From: an uncultured Acidobacteriaceae bacterium
GTDB taxonomy: Bacteria; Acidobacteriota; Terriglobia; Terriglobales; Acidobacteriaceae
Direction of reading: 5' to 3'
Length of the DNA: 64,000 bases
NCBI GenBank assembly: GCA_903849645.1
Contig: CAINJJ010000008.1
Location: forward strand, 124,001-188,000
The notes under the pieces are model-generated. The model had not been told where the DNA came from. It did no database searches and saw only the letters and a program-made list of their open reading frames with translations. The position numbers and the translations under genes are program-made. Shown here in pieces: positions 17,584 through 26,336 of the stretch (positions within the stretch are counted from its first letter, which is position 1; each line of letters begins with the position of its first letter).

Positions 17584-18816
17584 TCAGTGCCTGAGGTGCA
17601 TCTCCCGAGGCGAATACCCGATGCCGAAGTTGATCATCTGCATACGTCCTTTGAGTACGTTGGCGGGTAGACTGGAACTCGATGACTGCAACATGATGGT
17701 GTAATCCGCAAAGGCCGTAAAATGGCGTCCGAATAGCCGCGTCACCTGCGCGCCGGCATACTTCGAGCCGATTCCGCCGCTCTTTACCAGGCCGCCATTG
17801 CGTTGATACGATCCTTCGAAGCCAACTGTCAGGGTCCTGCCGAATTCTTTGGAGAGATTGGCTCGCACCGCGTCTGTCTCCGCCCCGAGCAGATAGCCCG
17901 AACCGCCCGTGGTGCCGCGGTTGTAGCTCAGGCCGGCGGAGACGAACCTGAACTGATAGTTGATGGCTGCGTTGACGGCGACTCGAGTGGACGAGGGCAC
18001 CGCGGTGCTGCTCGAACTGCTGATCCACTCCGGCCCGGCCGACAAATTGGTCGTCACCTTGCGATTCCACTCGCGCTTGAACCCGAAGAGGGCGGAGTTG
18101 TTCAGGAAGGTGAAGTTGTAGTCAGGATATTGGTAGTGTGAGAACTGATAGGTTGCTGACACGGAGTTGCGCGCGTTCAGCCGCCAGGTCAACCCGGAAT
18201 TCGCATTCATGCCGTTGGTGTCGAGGCCGTTGCCATCTGGATAGCGCAGCAGATTCGAGCCGACGCCCGCATTGAAGGTCGTGCCGTAGTTGATGTTGAT
18301 GCCGAGTTCCGCGCTGGCGTCATTGTCGAGTGCGTGCGTTTTCACTGTCAGGATCGATTGGTCCGACGGGCCGGGATTGCCTCCCCCGCCTATCGGCTCT
18401 CCAATGCCTGGAATTCCCGAGAAGCCGGTCGTTGGCGCCTGTGGCCTGTAGCTCACATCGTCGCTAAGCGAAAGATTCCACTTGCGCCAGAGGAAGGCTT
18501 GAGACAAGCCCAGCCGCTGGAAGGCCCCCGTTGAATAGGACGGTCCGGTGATCGTCCACGTGTAGCCGCCACTGTAATTGAGGCTGAATGGCCGCCGCAC
18601 GTTGTCGCTTGCATAGGCGACAGAAGCCGAAGCGTTCGCCGTTTGCCAGTTGCCCACCGCAGAGCCAAACTCCGCCATCTCAGAGTAGTGAAAGTCATAG
18701 TGCAAGTTACCGTTCACCGAGGGGCCGCCTGGTCCCGCGACAGCCGGCACGGCCTGTGCGCCTGCTCCCGCACAAGCTACAAGCAGGGTCGCAAGAAGTG
18801 CAAGGTTCGTTTTCAT
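17584..18816 (-). CDS. Outer-membrane beta-barrel protein
   Basis: A 410-aa secreted protein with a signal peptide (MKTNLALLATLLVACAGAGAQA). The body alternates aromatic and small residues as in a beta-barrel (NLHYDFHYSEMAEFG, FSLNYSGGYTWTI, NLSLSDDVSYRP) and ends in a GIGYSPRE segment. Many exosortase loci encode a comparable barrel near the Wza homologue. A role in polymer passage or surface attachment is an inference. AAGGAG before ATG 18816 fixes the start; the longer frame from 18864 reads back into the upstream gene. It follows the Wza-type gene by 10 bp. Confidence 0.82.
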   Translation of the reverse strand: MKTNLALLATLLVACAGAGAQAVPAVAGPGGPSVNGNLHYDFHYSEMAEFGSAVGNWQTANASASVAYASDNVRRPFSLNYSGGYTWTITGPSYSTGAFQRLGLSQAFLWRKWNLSLSDDVSYRPQAPTTGFSGIPGIGEPIGGGGNPGPSDQSILTVKTHALDNDASAELGININYGTTFNAGVGSNLLRYPDGNGLDTNGMNANSGLTWRLNARNSVSATYQFSHYQYPDYNFTFLNNSALFGFKREWNRKVTTNLSAGPEWISSSSSTAVPSSTRVAVNAAINYQFRFVSAGLSYNRGTTGGSGYLLGAETDAVRANLSKEFGRTLTVGFEGSYQRNGGLVKSGGIGSKYAGAQVTRLFGRHFTAFADYTIMLQSSSSSLPANVLKGRMQMINFGIGYSPREMHLRH

Positions 18817-18826
18817 CTTTGGCTCC

Positions 18827-19441
18827 TTAGGGAACAACAATCGTGTCGCCAGGCTTGAGTGCAAGGTTGAGTTCCGCGTCGCCCTTCAAGGCTTCCTTGT
18901 AACGGACGGCTATCTTCTGATGGGCTCCCGCTTCGTTGCGAAGAATGTAGATCTTCCTCGCGTTCGCATAGTCCGTAAGGCCGCCGGCGCTCGAGATCGC
19001 TTCCAGAAGCGTCATGCCGGGGGTCATCTCCACCGGTCCCTTTTTTCCCACTTCGCCCAGGAGATAGATCACCTTGCTGTGTATCTGGCTGAGGACGACA
19101 GAGACCTTCGGGTCCTGCATGAACTTCTTCAGCTTGAGTTCCAACTGATCCGCAAGTTGCAGGGGCGTCAACCCGGACGCCTGAATATCTCCCAGGAGGG
19201 GAACCGAGATCATGCCGTCGGGCCTTACCAGCAGGCTCCCCGACAGGGTGGGTTCCTTCCACACAGTGACGGTAAGCACGTCGGATGGACCGATCACATA
19301 GGCGTCGGCCGGCGGCGTTGCGGCTGCCTGCGCCGCGACCCCGACCACCGGGGCGGCCTTTCCGACGGCGTCTTTGTCCTGGCTGTGACAGATCATGCCC
19401 GGCAGCAGCAAGGCAGCAAGCACAAGGCTTTGTGGTTTCAT
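18827..19441 (-). CDS. Wza-type polysaccharide export protein
   Basis: A 204-aa periplasmic/outer-membrane exporter. A signal peptide (LVLAALLLPGMICHSQ) precedes the poly-export domain (YVIGPSDVLTVTVWKEPTLSG, VRPDGMISVPLLGDIQASGLTP, DPKVSVVL) and one SLBB-like domain (KVIYLLGEVGKKGPV, GMTLLEAISSAGG). It is short compared with E. coli Wza, as is usual for exosortase-locus members. The cysteine at CHSQ could be a lipidation site, but the preceding residues are not a clear lipobox. It overlaps the AAA+/Fis gene by 4 bp. Confidence 0.9.
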   Translation of the reverse strand: MKPQSLVLAALLLPGMICHSQDKDAVGKAAPVVGVAAQAAATPPADAYVIGPSDVLTVTVWKEPTLSGSLLVRPDGMISVPLLGDIQASGLTPLQLADQLELKLKKFMQDPKVSVVLSQIHSKVIYLLGEVGKKGPVEMTPGMTLLEAISSAGGLTDYANARKIYILRNEAGAHQKIAVRYKEALKGDAELNLALKPGDTIVVP

Positions 19442-20427
19442 GATGCGACTCCATTTTTGTTTAATGCAGGCTGCGATTCGGAGCCCACAAGTTTGAGTTT
19501 GTAGAGCAGGGCCTTGTAGCTGATGCCGAGTTCATCGGCGGCGCGCTTTCGATTTCCCCCGGTGGTGGCAAGCATCTCGGAGATCAGTTGCCGTTCGATC
19601 TGGAGCAATGCCGTGCGGGTGGCTTGTTTGAGCGATTGAGGCTTGTGATTGCCGTTCGGTCTGCCCACCGGCGCCGCGGCCTTCAGCGCCGCCAGTGAGA
19701 TGGTCTGATCGCCGATGGCGACAAAGGTCTTGATGGCGGTTTGCAGCTCCAGCAGATTCCCGGGCCAGTTGTGCTTCATCAAGAACCCAAGAATCTCCTT
19801 GCGCAGGACAGGCTTGGGCCGGTCAAACTGCTCTGAGTATTGAGTCAGCAGATCCTCTGCGATAGAGAGAATCTCCGACCGTCTGCAGCGCAGCGGGGGC
19901 ACGCGCAGGGTGACTCCCGAGATCGCGTGGAAGAAGTCCTCGCGCATGCGCCGCGATTTGACTTCGTCCACCAGTTCACGGCACGTGCCGCAAACCAGGC
20001 GGCAGCTCTGGGTTGCCTCACAGTGGAGAAAGGCTTCCAGCAACTGCTCCTGTGCGGCCAGGCTCAGATCGCCAACCTCCACCAGGTACAGGGTCCCTAC
20101 GGTGCGCAGGGCAGCTTCAATACTGGCCGCATTGGCGTCGGCGCCGTGCACCTCGGTGAAGGCGCCATGAGATTGATGTGACTGAGCATGAATCTGTCCG
20201 GCAACCGACCGTTTTCCAACGCCACGCTCGCCCACAATCAGCACCGGGCAGCCGCTCTCCGCGATCCGCTCGATGGCGCGTTGAGTCTGGACCTCCAGTG
20301 CCCTGTGAGGCTTCGTCGGTTGTTTTGCGTTCAGAATGGTTCTGCCCCCAGCCGGATCGAGTTCTGGCTTCTGCAGGTTCTCTTGCAATGCTGGTTCCAA
20401 ACCCCAGCCTGTCGCATAGATGGGCAT
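19438..20427 (-). CDS. Degenerate AAA+/Fis regulator related to sigma-54 activators
   Basis: A 329-aa protein with an AAA+ domain (residues 40-230) and a Fis-type helix-turn-helix (GGNRKRAADELGISYKALLYK). Compared with true sigma-54 activators it has lost the GAFTGA loop: about 35 residues between VHGADANA and VGTLYLVEVGDL are missing. The Walker B aspartate is valine (LVEVGDL instead of LDEIG), and the Arg-finger segment reads REDFFHAIS instead of REDLYYRLN. Walker A is GERGVGKRS. It could therefore still bind DNA but should not remodel sigma-54 holoenzyme. It is the first gene of the leftward arm and may act as a repressor or an accessory subunit. Confidence 0.8.
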   Translation of the reverse strand: MPIYATGWGLEPALQENLQKPELDPAGGRTILNAKQPTKPHRALEVQTQRAIERIAESGCPVLIVGERGVGKRSVAGQIHAQSHQSHGAFTEVHGADANAASIEAALRTVGTLYLVEVGDLSLAAQEQLLEAFLHCEATQSCRLVCGTCRELVDEVKSRRMREDFFHAISGVTLRVPPLRCRRSEILSIAEDLLTQYSEQFDRPKPVLRKEILGFLMKHNWPGNLLELQTAIKTFVAIGDQTISLAALKAAAPVGRPNGNHKPQSLKQATRTALLQIERQLISEMLATTGGNRKRAADELGISYKALLYKLKLVGSESQPALNKNGVAS

Positions 20428-20483
20428 TTCCGCCTGCTAAAGCGCCATTCAGGCCACAAGAGAGAGGGCGATTTGCTGTAGAA

Positions 20484-20501
20484 GTGGCAATTAACTTCCA
20501 C
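20484..20501. promoter_or_regulatory. Upstream copy of an 18-bp palindromic operator-like site
   Basis: GTGGCAATTAACTTCCAC is an imperfect palindrome. It matches a second site at 20540-20557 in the pattern GTGG-AATT----TTCCAC. It lies about 130-150 bp upstream of the sigma-54 promoter of the exosortase gene, where enhancer sites for sigma-54 activators usually occur, and inside the divergent region, so it could also serve the leftward arm. The binding protein is unknown. Confidence 0.55.
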
Positions 20502-20539
20502 CAGCGAGAAGGGACTTGTCTCAAGATTTTCCCTGGAAA

Positions 20540-20557
20540 GTGGAAATTGTTTTCCAC
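20540..20557. promoter_or_regulatory. Downstream copy of the 18-bp palindromic site
   Basis: GTGGAAATTGTTTTCCAC has perfect 7-bp arms (GTGGAAA and TTTCCAC) around TTGT. It is centred 56 bp from the first copy and 70-90 bp upstream of the -24 element. Two related palindromes at such distances are what an enhancer-binding regulator dimer pair would use. Confidence 0.6.
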
Positions 20558-20629
20558 ACCCGCTGCTCTTGAAGCACCAAAATGTGGGCAGTTCAAGGAG
20601 AAACCCTTGCCAACATGCCAATCGAGATA

Positions 20630-20645
20630 CGGCACTCCAATTGCA
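20630..20645 (+). promoter_or_regulatory. Sigma-54 promoter of the exosortase arm
   Basis: CGGCACTCCAATTGCA matches the -24/-12 consensus TGGCAC-N5-TTGCA except for the first base, with the invariant GG (20631-20632) and GC (20643-20644) exactly 10 bp apart. Transcription would start near 20656, giving a 38-nt leader before ATG 20694. This placement also argues against the earlier in-frame start at 20178. Confidence 0.75.
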
Positions 20646-20693
20646 AGGGAATGTGCAACGGTGCGAGCCCCTTCAGACTTGCCCCCGGAGACC

Positions 20694-21581
20694 ATGGATC
20701 AAGAAATTCAGAACTCGACAGCCCTGGGGCGCCTTGTTACCGCGCAACGCTCTCATTTTGTATGGGGTGCAGTGATTCTCGGCTTGCTTGTGCTGACTGC
20801 TTACCTCAACACGTTGATCAAGCTCGTCACCGACTGGTGGCAAATTCCCGACTTCTCCCACGGATTTCTTGTCCCCCTCTTCGCGGCTTACCTTGTCTGG
20901 GAGAAGAGGAAGGCGCTGAGTCAGGCGCCCATCGCTCCCAGTTCGTCTGGGATTCCCATCATCGTCGTGGGCCTCATCTTGCTGCTCCTTGGCTCTTATG
21001 GAGCGGAGCTCTTCCTCTCTCGGGTTTCGCTGGTCATCCTGATGGCAGGCCTGGTGCTCTGTTTCGGCGGCTGGGCGCTGATGAAGCAACTCCGCTTCCC
21101 GCTGCTGGTTCTCCTTCTCGCCATCCCCATTCCTTCCATCCTCTTCAACGAGATCACCCTGCCGCTGCAGATACTCGCCTCCAAATTGGCGAGTGCGCTG
21201 CTTCCCCTCTTCGGAGTTCCGGTCTTGCGCGAGGGAAACGTCATCGAACTCCCCTCGATGAAGCTCGAGGTAGCCGAGGCGTGCAGCGGAATCCGGTCAC
21301 TGATGAGCCTCTTTACCCTCTCGGTCTTCTACAGCTACTTCCTTGAGCGGTCCCTTTTGCGCCGCTTTCTGCTTGTGCTTGCGAGCATCCCCATTGCCAT
21401 CGCCGCCAACGCCGTGCGCATTCTGGGCACCGGGCTGTGCGTCCAATACTGGGATCCGGACAAGGCACTGGGCTTCTTCCACGAGTTCTCCGGCTGGGTG
21501 ATGTTTATCGTCTCCCTTGGCTGCCTGTTCATTGTGCATCGCGCCATGAGCCTGTTTCCCGTGGGCAGGAGGCAGCCATGA
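20694..21581 (+). CDS. Exosortase (EpsH-like transpeptidase)
   Basis: A 295-aa membrane cysteine protease/transpeptidase with about eight helices. Exosortases recognise a C-terminal PEP-CTERM-type tail, cleave it and attach the protein to a surface component. The catalytic residues are in place: Cys197 in AEACSGIRS, Arg242 in ANAVRILGT and His263 in FFHEFSGW. WQIPDFSHGFLVPLFAAYL is the typical second segment. ATG 20694 is chosen because upstream in-frame codons lie before the sigma-54 promoter. It is coupled to the EpsI gene by a 4-bp overlap. No PEP-CTERM substrate is seen in the window. Confidence 0.92.
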   Translation: MDQEIQNSTALGRLVTAQRSHFVWGAVILGLLVLTAYLNTLIKLVTDWWQIPDFSHGFLVPLFAAYLVWEKRKALSQAPIAPSSSGIPIIVVGLILLLLGSYGAELFLSRVSLVILMAGLVLCFGGWALMKQLRFPLLVLLLAIPIPSILFNEITLPLQILASKLASALLPLFGVPVLREGNVIELPSMKLEVAEACSGIRSLMSLFTLSVFYSYFLERSLLRRFLLVLASIPIAIAANAVRILGTGLCVQYWDPDKALGFFHEFSGWVMFIVSLGCLFIVHRAMSLFPVGRRQP

Positions 21582-22219
21582 AGAGCCCTCGTTTCTGGAT
21601 CGTCTTTGCCCTTCTCGCCGCCACCGCGCTCATCCTGCAGGGGCGCGGCACAACGGATCGCATCCCCGCGCGAGAGCCCTTGTCCCAGTTCCCGCTCGCT
21701 GTCGATGGACGCCTCGGGACCGACCTCACCATCGATCAGGGCGCGCTCGATGTGCTCGGCGCGGGGGACTTTCTCTCCCGCGTCTACAGGGCCGATGCCA
21801 ACTCGATCCCGGTAGGCCTGTTCATCGGCTACTTCCCGAGCCAGCGCACAGGTTCAACCATTCACTCGCCCAAACACTGCCTGCCCGGCGCCGGATGGGT
21901 CTTTGAGTCCTCGCAATACGTTGACTTGAACGATGCGAATGGAAAGCCTCATCGCGTCGGCGAGTACATCATCGCCAACGCCGGCAGCCGGCAATTCGTT
22001 CTCTATTGGTATGAAGCGCACGGCCGAAGCGTTGCCAACGAATACATGGCAAAAATCTACATGGTCACCGACGCCATGCGGCTCAACCGTACCGACGGCG
22101 CGCTCGTTCGCGTCATCACGCCCATCGATCCAAATCGTGAAACAAGCGAAGCCAGGGCCAGGGCAGAGGCATTTGTTGCTCAACTTGCGCCCGTGCTTCC
22201 ACGCTTTATCCCGAACTAG
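21578..22219 (+). CDS. EpsI-family exosortase-associated protein
   Basis: A 213-aa protein with one N-terminal membrane anchor (FWIVFALLAATALILQG) and the EpsI domain: FLSRVYRADANSIPVGLFIGYFPSQRTG, HSPKHCLPGAGWVFE, and FVLYWYEAHGRSVANEYMAKIY. In many systems EpsI is fused to or follows the exosortase and is thought to help assemble the polymer; its biochemical role is not settled. The conserved SPKHCLPG cysteine is present. It starts inside the exosortase stop (ATGA), so the two should be made together. Confidence 0.9.
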   Translation: MKSPRFWIVFALLAATALILQGRGTTDRIPAREPLSQFPLAVDGRLGTDLTIDQGALDVLGAGDFLSRVYRADANSIPVGLFIGYFPSQRTGSTIHSPKHCLPGAGWVFESSQYVDLNDANGKPHRVGEYIIANAGSRQFVLYWYEAHGRSVANEYMAKIYMVTDAMRLNRTDGALVRVITPIDPNRETSEARARAEAFVAQLAPVLPRFIPN

Positions 22220-22308
22220 GCCGATCAGCGGTCACTGCATCAATTTCGCTGTTCAGCAGGAACTCAAAGGCTGCATTCCGTATCGGCGGCCAGCAAGGAC
22301 GAAAGACG

Positions 22309-24642
22309 ATGAATGGCTTGTTGAAGAAATCTCTCTTGATTGCAAATGAAACGTGGAAGCACCTGAATCGGCACAGCTCGCTCTGGCTGGTGATGATGCT
22401 GGTCGCCGCCGCCCTCATGGCGGGTTGCCACGGCGACCCCAACGTGCGCAAGCAGAAGTACCTTGAAAGCGGAAAGAAGTACAGCGCCCAGGGCAAGTAC
22501 CGCGAGGCGGCGATCCAGTTTTCCAATGCAATCAAGATCGACAAGAGCTTTCCCGACGCGCACTATGAACTGGCCCAGGCCTATGTCCATCTCGGCCAGT
22601 ACAGCGCCGCCTATGGCGAACTTGCGCGTACGGTGGACCTGCAGCCCGCCAACTACAAGGCGCGGATTGATTTGGGAAACATCCTTCTCGCGGGCGGCAA
22701 GACGGACGATGCGCAGGCGCAGGCCACAGCCGTAATGGCCGCGCAGCCGAACAATCCCGATGTCCACGCGATGCTTTCCGCCATCGCAATCAAAAAGGGA
22801 CAAAAGGATCAGGCTCTCGTCGAGATCCATCGCGCCTTGGAACTTGACCCCGCCAGGGCGGTCTTCCACGAAGACCTCGCTTTGCTCCAAGCCGGCGATC
22901 CCGCCAATGCCTCAGTTGTTGAAGTGGAACTCAAGAAGTCTGTTCAGCTTGATCCGAAGTCGGTGAACGCCAAATTGCTGCTGGCCTCGTTTTACATCAA
23001 GAACGGCCGCTGGCCTGAGGCGGAGCAGTCCAGCCGCGACGCTATGGCAACCGACCCCAAGAGTCTCTCCGCGCGCGGCAGCCTTGCCGGGGTTTACCTC
23101 AGGCAGGGCAACCAGGCAAAGGCCGAGGAAGTGCTCCGTCAGGCATCGCTGGATCTCGCCGACAATCCTCAAGGTGTGCGCATGCTGGCCGACTACTATG
23201 CGGGCTCCGGCCAGATGGACAAGGCAAAAGCGGAGTTCGCCAGCCTATCTTCGAAATATCCCAAAAACGTCTCTGTCCAAAAGGGGTTTATTCGCATCCT
23301 TCTCCAGGTCAAGGACTACGCGACCGCGCGCACGGTTGTTGCAGCTCTCCTCAAAAGCAATTCAAAGGACCCGGAAGTCGCGGCCCTGAACGGAATCGTA
23401 CTGCTCAATGACGGCAAGGCAAGCGACGCCGTCAATGCCCTGACAGAGGGTTCCAGAAACTTCCCCAAAGACGCTTTCATCCAGTTCTGGCTCGGCAAGG
23501 CAGCCCTGGCCAAAGGCGACAGCGCATTGGCTGAGAGAAGCTTTCGCCAGGTTGCCGAGCTCAATCCGGCGTCGCTTGACGCCCTTGAAGAACTGGCACG
23601 CATTGCTGCCCAGCGCGGCGATATGAACCTGATGGCCGAAGTCTCGGAAAAGGCAATCAAGGCGGCCCCGCGGTTCCCAGGTGGCTTTGTCTGGCGCGCT
23701 TTGGTCGAGATGAGCCGCAGCACCCCAGACAAGGCTGAAGCGGACCTCAAGACTGCCATGAGCGTAGCGCCGCAAAGCCCGCAGGCTTATCTGCAATTGG
23801 GCAAGATTCGCCTCGCGCAAAAGAAGTATCCAGAGGCTGTCGCGCTGATCGAGCAGTCGCTTCAATACGATCCCAATTCCGTGGAGGCCATGCGGCTGCT
23901 CATCGGATATGACCTGTTTCAAAAGCAGCCTGCCAAGGCCCTTGCCCGGTTGAACGCGCAAATTGAAAAAAGCCCGAAGAACAGCAGCTTCCTTGACCTG
24001 CTGGCTGCCTTGCAGATACAGGGGAAGAACATTGACCAGGCTGCCGCCACGGCGCAGAAGGCCATCCAGTTGAACCCAGCGGATGGAGAGGCAGTCATGC
24101 TCTTTGCGCAGATTCAGGTGCAGCGCGGACAAGTGGCAAATGCAGTGAGCGCCTGGGAGCAGTGGCTCAAGGTCCATCCCGGCGATGCGGCTGCCACCGC
24201 TCTGCTCGGAACCCTCGAAGAGTCGCGCGGCGATGTGGCAAAGGCGGAGAGCTACTACCGAAAGTCGCTGCAGATTCAGCCCCAGCAACCCATCGCCGCC
24301 AACAATCTTGCCTATCGCATGTTGCAGAATGGCGAAAATGTGGATGTTGCGCTGACCCTCGCTCAAACCGCCCGCCAGGGCATGCCCAACTCCACCAATG
24401 CAGCGGACACGCTGGCGTGGGCCTACTACCACAAGGGGACCTACTCCTTTGCGCGTGACCTGCTCGAGGATGCCGTCAAGACCGATCCAGGGAGCGCCAC
24501 CATGCAATATCACCTGGGCATGGTCTATAGCAAGCTCCAGGACAAGAACAATGCAACGCTTCATTTGAAGAAGGCCGTGTCCCTGGCGCCCGACTCGCCC
24601 ACGGCAAAAGACGCGCGCTCCGCTCTTGGAGGTCTCACCTAG
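22309..24642 (+). CDS. PrsT-like TPR lipoprotein of the exosortase locus
   Basis: A 777-aa TPR protein with a lipoprotein signal (VMMLVAAALMAGC, lipidated Cys near residue 41). About 20 tandem 34-residue TPR helices follow (for example KYREAAIQFSNAIKIDKSFP and NAVSAWEQWLKVHPGDA). Long TPR lipoproteins of this kind, called PrsT, are a signature of PEP-CTERM exopolysaccharide loci and probably scaffold the export machinery in the periplasm. It follows EpsI by 89 bp and belongs to the same transcript by position. Confidence 0.88.
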   Translation: MNGLLKKSLLIANETWKHLNRHSSLWLVMMLVAAALMAGCHGDPNVRKQKYLESGKKYSAQGKYREAAIQFSNAIKIDKSFPDAHYELAQAYVHLGQYSAAYGELARTVDLQPANYKARIDLGNILLAGGKTDDAQAQATAVMAAQPNNPDVHAMLSAIAIKKGQKDQALVEIHRALELDPARAVFHEDLALLQAGDPANASVVEVELKKSVQLDPKSVNAKLLLASFYIKNGRWPEAEQSSRDAMATDPKSLSARGSLAGVYLRQGNQAKAEEVLRQASLDLADNPQGVRMLADYYAGSGQMDKAKAEFASLSSKYPKNVSVQKGFIRILLQVKDYATARTVVAALLKSNSKDPEVAALNGIVLLNDGKASDAVNALTEGSRNFPKDAFIQFWLGKAALAKGDSALAERSFRQVAELNPASLDALEELARIAAQRGDMNLMAEVSEKAIKAAPRFPGGFVWRALVEMSRSTPDKAEADLKTAMSVAPQSPQAYLQLGKIRLAQKKYPEAVALIEQSLQYDPNSVEAMRLLIGYDLFQKQPAKALARLNAQIEKSPKNSSFLDLLAALQIQGKNIDQAAATAQKAIQLNPADGEAVMLFAQIQVQRGQVANAVSAWEQWLKVHPGDAAATALLGTLEESRGDVAKAESYYRKSLQIQPQQPIAANNLAYRMLQNGENVDVALTLAQTARQGMPNSTNAADTLAWAYYHKGTYSFARDLLEDAVKTDPGSATMQYHLGMVYSKLQDKNNATLHLKKAVSLAPDSPTAKDARSALGGLT

Positions 24643-24736
24643 ACGGTCCAATATCATTGCAGGCAAGCGACGCAGCGGTGCACGGATGCCAAACACCATG
24701 CACCTTGAGACCAGTGTGCAACCAGTTTCGTAGCGG

Positions 24737-26314
24737 ATGACGAGGATTCGGCTTCAACCGAACATGGCAAACACAAAGACAATCGCGCGCAACGTCGGCT
24801 GGTTCGGCATCGAGAATGCGGTCGGGCTGATCGTCACGACGTTCACCTCCATTGCCATTGCCCGCACCCTTGGGCCATCCAAGATGGGCTACGTCATCTA
24901 CGTCAATTGGATTGCCTCGATTGTCAGCAGTCTCGGCAGCCTCGGCATTCCGGATACGACGCGCAAGTACATGGCTGAATTCCTCGGCAAGGGGGATCGC
25001 GGAACAGCGCGCTATATCTACTTCCGGACTCTCATGCTCCAGGCCGTTCTGGCCACCGTTGCAACGGCCGGGATTCTTGTCTGGGTCCTCGGCGACGCGA
25101 GCCCGGAGTTTCGAGTTGTCTCGGTTCTTCTCGTACTGAGCATCTGGCCGGCGATGGTCAACTTCGTCTCGGCGCAGGCCAATGTCGCCACAGAGAAGTT
25201 GTCCACCAACCTGCCAGGCTCGATATGGTCCATGGTGGCCTTCTTTCTGGCGATTGGAGCAACGGTCGTCTTCAAGTGGGGTCTGGTGGGCGTGGGCGCG
25301 TCCATGCTCTGCATGCGCAGCGTTGATTTTGCCGTGCGCTTCTTTCCCACCATGATCCGCATCCTCGGCTGGGAGACGACGCACGTGCAGCCCGCCGGAC
25401 TGCCAGGGCGCATGATGTCCTTCGCCTGGCAGAGTGTCACGAGCATGGTCCTCGCTCTTATTGTGTGGAACCGGTCTGAAGTTGTGCTGCTTCGATACCT
25501 GTGCGCGGACATCCGCCAGATCGCCTTTTATTCCGTGGCGTTCAGCCTGGCAGACCGCTTGCTCATCACATCATCTGTTTTCGGTTCTGCCGCCAGCGCC
25601 ACCATCTTTGCCCAGTATGGGCGCGACAAGTCCAGGCTTCCCGCCATTACTGCATCCTCCTTTCGCTACCTTGCTCTCACGTCGATTCCCCTGCATTTCA
25701 TCGCCGCTGCGCTCGCTGTGCCTGCCCTGCTACTGCTCTATGGCCAGCAGTACGATGGCGCGGCAGTGGTTGTTACGCTTGCGCCTCTGCTTTGCATGCC
25801 CAAGGCCTTCATCGGACCGGTCCAGAGCCTTTTGCAGAGTGCCGAGAGACAAAGCATCATCATCTTCGCCACGGTCTTTGCCGGCGTCGTGGATCTCAGT
25901 GTTGCCGCGCTCCTCATTCCAAAACATGGAGCCGTTGGCGCCTGTCTGGGTAGCGGCGCGGCGCAAGTCATGGCGCTGGGCACCATGTGGGCCATCGCTA
26001 TTCATCGCTACAAGGTTCAGCTCCCCTGGATGCAGGTGGCCAAGATCACCATCATCAGCACTCTGGCTTCGTTGACCGCGCACTTTGTCGCGGTCTGCTT
26101 TTCACCTCTCTGGGCAGTCGTCCTTGGCGGGAGCGCAGCTCTGGTTGTCTTGTTTGGATTGACTTATCTGATGCGTGTCCTCGAACCGGAAGATCACTCC
26201 CGCTTTCATACGCTCTCTTCCATGTTGCCAAAACTCATTGCTGGACCGGTTAATGCAATTCTCCAAATGTTGATCCGCGCCAGCACCGCGGAAGCGAGTG
26301 AATTCGGCATCTAG
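24737..26314 (+). CDS. Wzx-type oligosaccharide flippase (MOP superfamily)
   Basis: A 525-aa polytopic protein with about 13-14 membrane segments and the flippase start (KTIARNVGWFGIENAVGLIVTTF, then RTLGPSKMGYVIYV). It should turn the lipid-linked repeat across the inner membrane. The start could be ATG 24737 or ATG 24764 (MANTKTIARN). It sits between the TPR gene and the deacetylase-like gene. No separate Wzy polymerase was recognised in the locus; the role may be met by another gene or lie outside the window. Confidence 0.85.
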   Translation: MTRIRLQPNMANTKTIARNVGWFGIENAVGLIVTTFTSIAIARTLGPSKMGYVIYVNWIASIVSSLGSLGIPDTTRKYMAEFLGKGDRGTARYIYFRTLMLQAVLATVATAGILVWVLGDASPEFRVVSVLLVLSIWPAMVNFVSAQANVATEKLSTNLPGSIWSMVAFFLAIGATVVFKWGLVGVGASMLCMRSVDFAVRFFPTMIRILGWETTHVQPAGLPGRMMSFAWQSVTSMVLALIVWNRSEVVLLRYLCADIRQIAFYSVAFSLADRLLITSSVFGSAASATIFAQYGRDKSRLPAITASSFRYLALTSIPLHFIAAALAVPALLLLYGQQYDGAAVVVTLAPLLCMPKAFIGPVQSLLQSAERQSIIIFATVFAGVVDLSVAALLIPKHGAVGACLGSGAAQVMALGTMWAIAIHRYKVQLPWMQVAKITIISTLASLTAHFVAVCFSPLWAVVLGGSAALVVLFGLTYLMRVLEPEDHSRFHTLSSMLPKLIAGPVNAILQMLIRASTAEASEFGI

Positions 26315-26336
26315 GAAGGCACAGCGAGGAAAGAGA

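Noticed and set aside
20441-20456. Possible leftward sigma-54 promoter (GG and GC at 10-bp spacing on the minus strand)
   Set aside because: The -12 element reads GCGC rather than TTGC, and it lies too close to ATG 20427.
20178-20693. N-terminal extension of the exosortase frame (172 residues from ATG 20178)
   Set aside because: It runs back through the divergent gene's region, and the sigma-54 promoter lies inside it. The residues do not look like protein.
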